Shown in pieces: positions 55,717 to 64,000 of a stretch of 64,000 nucleotides of DNA; the stretch's first letter is position 1; each line of letters opens with the position of its first letter. The notes beneath the pieces were generated by a model, which was not told the DNA's origin, searched no databases, and saw only the letters and a list, made by a program, of their open reading frames with translations. The position numbers were made by a program, and so were the translations under genes. The DNA is from Antedon mediterranea (lineage: Eukaryota > Echinodermata > Crinoidea > Comatulida > Antedonidae): positions 5,954,001 through 6,018,000 of the forward strand of contig NC_092672.1 in NCBI RefSeq assembly GCF_964355755.1, in the 5' to 3' direction.

Positions 55717-56866
55717 TTCCTAGTCCACTGATCTTAAAGCTCTTTTTTTGCAAAATATAAATACGGTTTGAATTAAATTTGTTTTGTAGTTGAACATCCG
55801 TCAACTTTAGAAATTAGTCTGAATTGACAGAATTGATTCTACTAAGAGACTACAGCTGTGTGTTACACATTCAATGTTGGTTTTACACATTGCAATAAAT
55901 GTTTCAATATTTTGCACTCAAAAGTTATTTTTGTGGTAAGTTGAGTCAAATATATGAATTCCAACTCATGAAATAGTGAAAGGTGATCGTTGTTTTGGAG
56001 TTCAATGTCCGTCAACTTTAGAAATTAGTCTGAATCAGAATTGATTCTACTGAGAGACTATGTTACACATTTAATAATGGTTTTACATTGCAATAAATAA
56101 GTTTGTAATGCATAAAAGGTATTATAATTCTATTATGTTTATGCAGCCTAGCTAGTTAACCATCGTTACATTGAACTTCTAATAATACATATAGTTTCAA
56201 ATATCAATTTTAGAATTGACAAAATTTATTCTCCTGAGAGATTCTACAGGTGACACATTGCTATCATGTTGTAACCCATTTTACTCTATTGTGTATACAC
56301 AACCTGTTCAGCATCTTAATCATTACCATTTCTTTTATTCATTTATTTTTTGTGAAAATATTGATATCAAATGATGAGAACATATGCACAGGTGTCACTG
56401 AGTTTTCTTATGTTAACCAGCAGTGACATACATGGAGTTAATGTACTTTATTCTCTCCCCTTACCTTATCTGACCCCCTTCCTTTCACCTTTCATTTAAA
56501 TATATTTTGTTTTTTCTATCATTCTTTGTTAATGTGTAATATTTCTTCCATCTTCTGTTTGATTATGTTTGATTGGTTGGTGGATAATCAAGGTTCTTAA
56601 TTATATTACATGGCATTTTATAATAATAATAATAATAATAATAATGACAACCCTTGATACAACTCTTCCTAGTTTGACATAAAATGTGTGATGTGGCCAA
56701 ATATGGTAGTGATATGTCATCATCATTAACTTCAGAGAAATGCAAAAGAAAAAAAGCACAGGAAAGTTCCACTGTATTCCAAATGAAATGGGAAAAACCA
56801 AACTTTAGGCCAAACAATGTTATAATATGATTACATTAGTAATCAATAATGAAAACTAAAGATAAT
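55717..56866. repeat. Dispersed repeat family A, more than one partial copy
   Basis: TGTTACACATTCAATGTTGG (55,860) and TGTTACACATTTAATAATGG (56,044) start successive partial copies. From 56,473 the sequence matches the first 198 bp of the window, including an (AAT)n run at 56,623-56,644. Confidence 0.65.
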
Positions 56867-57171
56867 TTATCACTTACAAAATAATATTAATATTGAACAC
56901 TGGTAAAATAATCCATTGTAGATTTGAGTGTGAGAACATGACATAGTCACACATTTTAACAATTATGGGTTTTATTCAATCAGTAAAATACACACCTATG
57001 GTTGTCAATATCTTTATATAGTTTATTTACCACGTCTATACTATAGTTGGATGCTGATCAATGTGTTTGTTTTTTTTAATCTGTCAACGCTATCAGCAAA
57101 TGTTCTACACTAGTTTGTCAACATCACTTTACACTTTCAACTTCTGGAATTTACACCCTCTCATCAGCTTA

Positions 57172-57328
57172 AGCTCAGTCTACACTATCAAACTTTCACA
57201 AAAAAATGTGATGTGCCCAAATATGATAGTGATATGCCCAAATATGGTTTTGATATGATGTCATCATGTCCATATATGGGCACATCACATTTTGTTGTCA
57301 CATAAAGTTTGATAGTGTAGACAGAGAT
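57172..57328. mobile_element. Harbinger-like MITE
   Basis: AGCTCAGTCTACACTATCAA at the left and GTTTGATAGTGTAGACAGAG at the right. GATAGTGATATGCCCAAATA is an inner duplication shared with 1,300 and 30,639. Confidence 0.8.
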
Positions 57329-57400
57329 TTTAGGATTAACCTGAGTAAAACAGAATATAAGAATCTATAGGAATATATTTACAAATATAATATAATAAAA

Positions 57401-58996
57401 CTAGAATTTAATTCGTCACTTTGACGAATTATAGGTGATCATTTTTATCATTTTAATAAAATTAACATTTTTTAAACATGCATGTACGTTAATATACGAT
57501 CGTTAAAAGTTGATGTACGCCATCCTATGACATGATGCATATACACTTATAGTGCTGAGTTCTACCTATTATGTGTCATACAATATGTACAGTATATACT
57601 GTATATCTATATACAGTGTAGCATAGGTGAAATTACGGGACTCATATCGTGTTCTAATTTTTTGGTATGATGGAATTTTCAAAATAAACTCGAAGATGAC
57701 AATTTAGAAAGATAATGAATTGAGCAAATAAATATAAGGATTGGAAGAAAATTTGACACGTAGAAGCGCAATGCGCGGTCTTTGAAATTTGTATAACTTT
57801 GACTAAAGAAATTTAAAAACTACTTTTTAACTTCAACTGGCCATATGATAACATCACAACATCCGATAGGCTTAATTTTAATATGAATTCATATCTACAT
57901 TTCATCAGCTTTCATAATAAGTTATAATCTTCAAGGTCACCTTTAATTCTGAAGAGCTATAAGATATTCAAATGTATGGTGTAGCTGAAATTACACGACC
58001 TAGGTTATTCAAGTTTTTACGCGTGATGACGTCATCAAAATAAAAATGTTGACAACTCATTAGAAGAATAATTAATTGAGCAAGCACATACTAAAAGTTG
58101 TGCGAAAATCGGGCTCAAATAACGGAGATGCGCTCTATTGAATGTGATAACCCACACAAAAAGATAAAAATTCCTAATTTTTAAATTCAAGTGGCCATTT
58201 GATGACGTCATACCATTTTGTACGTCTAATGTGTATATATATTTGTATCTACAACTGATTGGCTTCCATAATAAGTTAAAAAAATTGGGGGTCATCTGCC
58301 ATTCTGAAGAGTTATATTCATTTTAAAAAGTCCTTATTTTTTACCATTTTTAGCACTTTTGTACAATTAGTGTGCGCATTTTGTCATTTTTAACGTGCTC
58401 GTATAGCGTTATTTTAAGTCGGAATGGACTCAAAATTGGTGAATGTACTAAGGATTGTGAGTAGAATGTGATTTATACACCAAATTTTATTTTTTACGCA
58501 TTTTAAGAATCGTGCGCACAAAAACGCATTTTTGCGCAGTAATTTTTTGAAACGCGCAAATGGCCTAATTCATGCTCTAAATTGATCAAAACCTAATTTT
58601 GCGCGTTTTAAATTTTTAACGCGCAATTTCACGTGCATGACCTTGAAACGCGCAACTTTTTATTTGCTAATATTTTTACCCTTGACCTGAAGTTTACCTG
58701 TAGCGAATTTCATTAATATGTCATAATGAATTATGGAGATATGATTAATAATGTGATTTCACAAAATGGCGTATAAATGACGTCACGGATGAGTGATCAC
58801 GCTGGAAAGCTAATTAGGATTAAGTTATATTATTTGAAAGATATTCTGAAATTTTGGTAATCATTGACATTAAACTTTTTGAGATAATTGTTACACAAAA
58901 TAGTGTACAGAAACAATAAAAAGAAAAAAAAAAATAATAATAAAGATTTCATACAATAACAATAGGTGATCATTTTATTCTAAATGATCACCTAAA
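57401..58996 (-). mobile_element. Helitron-like non-autonomous element, copy 2
   Basis: CTAG (57,404-57,401) ends the minus strand after an AATTCGTCA/TGACGAATT hairpin. The 30-nt hairpin at 58,964-58,993 marks the other end. The family B copy that it interrupts can be compared with the uninterrupted one at 61,540: ATATAATAAAA joins (A)TATARTCAAAGCC directly there. That empty site fixes the limits and shows insertion between A and T without target duplication, as Helitrons do. No Rep/helicase gene is present. Confidence 0.75.
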
Positions 58997-59375
58997 TATA
59001 GTCAAAGCCAATCTAATACTGTTTAACTATTTAAATTGTCATCAAACAGATTGTTAACAAAGAAATAAAGTCTACTATAATAATAAGTATAATGATTATA
59101 TTATGTACCATACCATAGATATAACCTAGACATCTGATTGGTTAGAACTACACGCATAATTTAACTTGACTGAACTACTGTAATCTGAGCAATTTCAGGT
59201 TTCACTGCCCTCAACTTCTCTCATCATAAATTACACTATTTTTTATGCATTCTGTATGCTTGTGTCTTCCATGATTTCGTTTTTTCTCTGATGGTCTGTA
59301 TTTTTTCTTTAATCCTGTTTTTACTTCAGAGAGGGATTCACCCTGAAGTGGGTTGAATATGGCTAGCAATGATGA
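58997..59375. repeat. Family B repeat, right part
   Basis: Continues the block broken at 57,400: AGTCAAAGCCAATCTAATAC, CATCTGATTGGTTAGAACTA, CTGCCCTCAACTTCTCTCAT (59,205-59,224) and TTGAATATGGCTAGCAATGA. Confidence 0.75.
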
Positions 59376-59601
59376 TGGTTTACTTTACTTAATCATAGTT
59401 TGTCTATGTCTATTATATTCTTAATTATTTTGTGCTTACTAATGATAATTAGGTAGGTAAATCTAGTGACATGACAAATAAAATATCTGCTTGTCTTTTT
59501 TTTCTTTTTATACTACAGATTATGCTGATGAAATAAAATAGTTGTCAACATCACTTTACACATCCTAATTCAAATTCTGGAATTTACACCCTCTCTGCTT
59601 A
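59376..59601. repeat. Family B flanking sequence
   Basis: Ends with GTTGTCAACATCACTTTACA and TTTACACCCTCTCTGC, as to the left of other MITE copies. Confidence 0.5.
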
Positions 59602-59751
59602 AGCTCTGTCTACACTATCAAACTAGTTTGACAAAAAAAGTGTTATGTGCCCAAATATGGTAGTAATATGCCCAAATTTGCTAGTGATATGATGTCATGT
59701 TTATTTATAGGCACATCACACTTTTTTGTCATATAAAGTTTGATAGTGTAG
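59602..59751. mobile_element. Harbinger-like MITE, split by the next element
   Basis: The left end AGCTCTGTCTACACTATC, the core, and GTTTGATAGTGTAG are here. The last bases (GGCAGAGCT then TTA) are at 61,475-61,486. Confidence 0.8.
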
Positions 59752-61470
59752 CAGGCCCGTATGCAGCATTTATAATGGGGGGGGGGGGTGCGAGCGAAGC
59801 GAGCAACAATGGCTGGGGGCCAGGGGGCCGCCAAGGGCACCCGGTCAGGGTCCAGGGGCCGAAGGCCCTGGAAAAATTTGCGTTATTTGACGTTCTAAAG
59901 ACTGATGTAAGACTCTCTGTTGTGGCTTGGGCTAGTTGAACGATGGACACCAGAACTTAACGCTTTCATGATGAGGCCAACTCAGCAGGGGTGGCGCCAG
60001 GATCTTCCCGACGCGGGGGCTACATTCTCCGACGAGGGGGCTATGCGAGCGAAGCGAGCATCACTACGCTGAGGGCCAGGGGCCGCCAAGGGCCCCCGGC
60101 AACGCGTTCTAGCGTCATTTGAGGTCTTTTTAATCAGATTTAGGGTAGCCATTTTTTCCATTTTTTATAATGCATAAATAAAATACTGCGTGCAAAAAAA
60201 CGATGCGCGATGACTGTTTCAATCCATATTTTTCAATTTAAAAAATAAAAGTTCAAAGAAAATTTTGAAAAATAGAGTTGGAGGTCCCGGAAATTGGACT
60301 TATTATACTTCAAAACATGAAAAAAAATATATAAGTCCCTATCATGGGTTGTGACTGAGCTAAGAAATGTTTGAAAAATAGAGATGTTAGGTCCCGGAAA
60401 ATGTACTTCTTGTTCTTCGAAATATGACCAGCTTTATTGTTGGGGCTGAGCTAAGAAAATGTTTAAAACTAGAGCTGCAGGTCTTCAAAAAATTGCATTT
60501 TATACTTTGGAAACATCAGGCCTAGAGGCTTAAAAAACGCAAGCGTAGACCTTTTTCAGTCGGGGAAAAAAGTTTATTCCTCCCAGGTGTATGCATGCGT
60601 ACCATCTGGACTTCCGAGTGGTGAGAAATTCATGACATACAGGATATTGAAAATGTAATAACTATAGCTATAATGTTGGCTAAGCGAAAATGGCATGTTT
60701 TTTTGTTTAGTAATGGATGAAAAATTTATTTTAGGTGCCCCACGGTACAGAAGGTTACTTGTAAATTAAAAAATTGGTGAACAAACGAACAATTAACATA
60801 ATTCGTTTTTGCTGTAGTGTAGCGTACGTCGACGCAGTACACGACGTAACCGTCGGTAAACTTCGCCTGGAAAATAACACATTACACATTTTGGTCCCTG
60901 GATGAAACTTGATATCACGCGTCTCGACCCAACGTTGAACGATTCGTACAAAGGGATACCGCCAGACAAGTGCGTACCTAGCTATTGTTTAGTAGTAAGT
61001 TAGATCGCTGGCAATAATGAATGCATATAAAGTGCATAATATCACTCTGACGTACTCTCACGGTCAATGAAACGTCGCGGTTTTCTAGGCGCTGAAGCTA
61101 GCTACGAAGTGAACGCGAACGCTTTTTACTGTATATTATATTCCCCGACAAAAAGTACACGTGTTCCCTGACGTTAAGTTGTCTGTATTTCTCCAGCAAA
61201 CACTTTACCGCGTACATGAAGCGCTAAGCTATTACTTGTCGTCACATGATCGACTGCGCATGTTTTACATCGAGTTTGTAGTCAGTTCAGATTCCGTAAT
61301 TTAATTACTGGTATTTTTTCATTTTATATTAGCATATTTTTGTTTGTATACCATTGATAATGTAAATTTTGTATATATATAATGATATTGTCTTTAGTTA
61401 AACAAGACAAGAAAAAATACCAACCGAGGAAAAAGTGGACCTTTTGGGACCCCCCCTGGATACGGGCCTG
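59752..61470. mobile_element. 1.7 kb non-autonomous element with 5-bp target duplication
   Basis: Ends CAGGCCCGTATGCAG and CTGGATACGGGCCTG are inverted repeats. TGTAG flanks both sides (59,747-59,751 and 61,471-61,475). The left part has a G run (59,777-59,789) and GCGAGCGAAGCGAGCAACAA followed by GGCCAGGGGGCCGCCAAGGG. A second copy of this block lies at 60,047-60,100 after CAGGGGTGGCGCCAGG, so the interior may hold another insertion. No transposase is seen. The CAGG end and 5-bp duplication resemble the element at 199-619. Confidence 0.75.
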
Positions 61471-61483
61471 TGTAGGCAGAGCT

Positions 61484-62096
61484 TTAGGATTAAGCTGAGT
61501 AAAACAAAATATAAGAATTTATAGGAATATTTACAAATATATATAAATGTAATATAATAAAAATATAATCAAAGCCAATCTAATAACTGTTTAACTATTT
61601 AAATATTCATTGAACATAGTGTTAACAAAGAAATAAAGTCTACTATAATAATAAGTATAATGATTATATTATATACCATACGATAGATATAACCTAGACA
61701 GCTGATTGGTTAAAACTACACACATAATTTAACTGGTTTCCACTTCACTGAACTATTTCAGGTTTTACTGCCCTCAACTTCTCTCATAACTTACACTATT
61801 TGTTATGCATTCTGTATGCTTGTGTCTTCCATGATTCCTTTTTTCTCCGATGGTTAGTTTTTCTTTTTTTTGACATTTTTATTTATTCCTGTGTTTACTT
61901 TAAAGAGGCCTTTACCCTGAAGTGGGTTGAATATGGCTAGCAATGATGAATTTAGTTTGCTACAAAATGTGTTTTCCTATCTATATTTTGTTTCTGATGT
62001 CTATATATTATAATTGTTTATGCTATTTTTTATTACTTAGGTATTTAAAGAGAAAATTCTTTTTTTTTGCTTAATTAAAAGAAGTAATATGTTATA
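61484..62096. repeat. Family B repeat
   Basis: ATAATCAAAGCCAATCTAAT, CAGCTGATTGGTTAAAACTA, CTGCCCTCAACTTCTCTCAT (61,768-61,787), TTGAATATGGCTAGCAATGA. It serves as the empty-site reference for the Helitron-like element at 57,401. Confidence 0.75.
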
Positions 62097-63016
62097 ATGG
62101 AGTGGAGCTGTAGCTTGGGGAGTGGAGCTGTAGCTTGGGGAGTGGAATTGTAGCTTGTGGAGTGGAATTGTAGCTTGTGGAGTGGAATTGTAGCTTGTGG
62201 AGTGGAGTTGTAGCTTGTGGAGTGGAGCTGTAGCTTGTGGAGTGGAGCTGTAGCTTGTGGAGTGGAGCTGTAGCTTGGGGAGTGGAGTTGTAGCTTGGGG
62301 AGTGGAGCTGTAGATTGGGGAGTGGAGCTGTAGCTTGGGGAGTGGAGCTGTAGCTTGGGGGAGTGGAGCTGTAGCTTGGGGAGTGGAGCTGTAGCTTGGG
62401 GAGTGGAGCTGTAGCTTGGGGAGTGGAGCTGTAGCTTGTGGAGTGGAGCTGTAGCTTGTGGAGTGGAGCTGTAGCTTGGGGAGTGGAGCTGTAGCTTGGG
62501 GAGTGGAGCTGTAGCTTGGGGAGTGGAGCTGTAGCTTGGGGAGTGGAGTTGTAGCTTGGGGAGTGGAGCTGTAGCTTGGGGAGTGGAGCTGTAGCTTGGG
62601 GAGTGGAGCTGTAGCTTGGGGAGTGGAGCTGTAGCTTGGGGAGTGGAGCTGTAGCTTGGGGAGTGGAGTTGTAGCTTGGGAAGTGGAGCTGTAGCTTGGG
62701 AAGTGGAGCTGTAGCTTGGGGAGTGGAGCTGTAGCTTGGGGAGTGGAGCTGTAGCTTGGGGAGTGGAGCTGTAGCTTGGGGAGTGGAGCTGTAGCTTGGG
62801 GAGTGGAGCTGTAGCTTGGGGAGTGGAGCTGTAGCTTGGGGAGTGGAGCTGTAGCTTGGGGAGTGGAGCTGTAGCTTGGGGAGTGGAGCTGTAGCTTGGG
62901 GAGTGGATCTGTAGCTTGGGGAGTGGAGCTGTAGCTTGGGGAGTGGAGTTGTAGCTTGGGGAGTGGAGCTGTAGCTTGGGGAGTGGAGCTGTAGCTTGGG
63001 GAGTGGAGCTGTAGCT
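62097..63016. repeat. 20-bp satellite, about 46 copies
   Basis: The unit is GAGTGGAGCTGTAGCTTGGG in near-perfect head-to-tail order, with variants at T/C in GAGTGGAG(C/T)TG and G/T in CTTG(G/T)GG clustered at the left end. It differs at only two positions from the head of the SINE at 30,219 (GAGTGGAGCTGTGGCTTGGT). The long open frames on the minus strand come from the 60-bp (3 x 20) codon period. Confidence 0.95.
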
Positions 63017-63130
63017 GTATCACATTGTTACCTTCTGTGTTCTATTATATATCTGATAGTTGAACATTTAATAATTTAGACAAACATATATAATTAGGCT
63101 AGTCAATCTATCCAAAAAAACAGCCCAAAG
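63017..63130. other. Spacer, nothing recognised
   Basis: AT-rich DNA between the satellite and the inverted repeat. Confidence 0.4.
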
Positions 63131-63720
63131 TGAAACAAATTGCAAATAGAGATTTTTCTTTTTTAAATGGTCATATATGATAAGGAGATTAAAATTTGAG
63201 CATCGCACCTCTGTCACTCATCCCGATGATATGCAAATTAGCTTAAATATGCAAATTAGGGTGAAATTACAGGGTTACCATATCTCAAAAACTACTAGTC
63301 CGAGAGAGTTGATTTTTTCACTGATTGATTCAAAATGTATATATTTATATTTACTCTAATGAAACATTTTACGAAAAAATTTCTCAATGTTTGCATACAC
63401 TATGTGACTAAAATGTATGTAGAGACTTTATTTTGCCCTCAAATGATCCAGACATAGGTTCCTAATAGCCAGCATAGGACCACTTTGTAATTCCCAAAAT
63501 CACACCTTTGTCACACACCTCGAAAGTATGCAAATTAGTAGTACAATTTAAATAAAATATGCAAATAAGAGGGTGAAATTACAGTTTTTGAGATATGGTA
63601 ACCCTGTAATTTCACCCTAATTTGCATATTTAAGCTAATTTGCATATCATCGGGATGAGTGACAGAGGTGTGATGCTCAAATTTTGATCTCCTCATCATA
63701 TGTGACCATTTAAAAAAGAA
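63131..63720. repeat. Long inverted repeat (about 150-bp arms)
   Basis: The left arm (about 63,160-63,300) contains GATGATATGCAAATTAGCTT and GGGTGAAATTACAGGGTTAC. The right arm (about 63,580-63,716) is its reverse complement (GTAACCCTGTAATTTCACCC, AAGCTAATTTGCATATCATC). A direct copy of the left arm lies at 33,950-34,170. A transcript could fold into a long hairpin. Confidence 0.85.
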
Positions 63721-64000
63721 AGGAGGTGGATAGACATAATACACAGGCTTTTTGAGAGTCCATTTCAAGAGGTATTTTTCTTAAGACGTGTCCGCACAAG
63801 AAAGTTTTCGCTGTATTCCAAATGAAATCCTCTTTTTGTGTCCAACAGAAGTCATGTATGGATGTACTTTCTTAATATTGAGTATAAAGACAATTTGTGC
63901 TTATAAATTTTTAAAATATAATTCAATTGCGTCAGAATATTTTAATGAAACAGACATGTCTGACTATCACCTCATAATCAATTCAACTGGATCTACTACT
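63721..64000. repeat. Dispersed repeat, same as 7,745-7,860 and 8,690-8,845
   Basis: GAGAGTCCATTTCAAGAGGT matches 7,795, and TTAATGAAACAGACATGTCT matches 8,785. No gene is seen before the window ends. Confidence 0.6.

Noticed and set aside
62097-63016. CRISPR-like look of the regular array
   Set aside because: There are no unique spacers; the unit is purely tandem, and the context is animal DNA.
62037-63023. 328-codon minus-strand frame with Pro/Ser/Leu repeats
   Set aside because: It covers exactly the 20-bp satellite, whose 60-bp codon period has no stop. There is no flanking gene structure.

Overview
The window looks like animal nuclear DNA, probably from a marine invertebrate deuterostome. 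The reasons are AT-rich sequence, GT-AG introns, tRNA-derived SINEs, CR1/L2-type non-LTR retrotransposons, Helitrons, many MITEs, and the recurring TAGGCCTA words often seen in echinoderms. The species call is an inference. Most of the 64 kb is repeats; little is host coding sequence.

Host genes. Four small plus-strand exons (18,291-27,121) splice in frame to 97 codons of a G-protein-coupled receptor kinase of the GRK2/3 (beta-ARK) type, covering part of its RGS-homology domain. I recognised no kinase-domain or PH-domain exons downstream and no N-terminal exons upstream. Two intronless minus-strand genes (11,584-12,762 and 36,691-38,112) encode related proteins with the endonuclease/exonuclease/phosphatase (EEP, DNase I-like) fold. 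The first has one catalytic body and a charged C-terminal repeat tract; the second has two bodies in tandem. Both start with the His motif that normally ends an EEP domain, which suggests a circularly permuted domain. Two pairs of candidate minus-strand exons (5.3-5.9 kb and 9.2-14.5 kb) end in a similar CPxC motif and may be duplicated copies of an unidentified gene.

Mobile DNA, left to right. 1-8.6 kb holds dispersed repeats, a 5-bp-TSD hAT-like insertion, a tRNA-Ser/Leu-like SINE, TTA-flanked MITEs, a TTAA-flanked MITE and microsatellites. 15-17.4 kb holds a 5'-truncated non-LTR element and Helitron ends. The GRK introns carry tandem repeats, MITEs and another LINE fragment. 28.4-29.8 kb and 57.4-59.0 kb are two copies of one Helitron-like family with a hairpin near each end. 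39,813-52,561 is a deep nest: a TTAA-flanked element holds a minus-strand CR1-like LINE, whose endonuclease region is split by two separate inverted-repeat elements only 48 bp apart. The larger of these (44,717-52,114) has about 0.8-0.9 kb terminal inverted repeats built of tandem subrepeats, a 3-bp target duplication whose removal restores the LINE reading frame, and the wreck of a gene from a widespread unnamed invertebrate protein family. A second LINE is inserted inside it. The right end holds a MITE split by a 1.7 kb element, and a 0.9 kb array of a 20-bp unit that matches the head of the SINE at 30.2 kb.

The main candidates for something new are the inverted-repeat element with its unnamed transposase-like gene, and the permuted EEP proteins.
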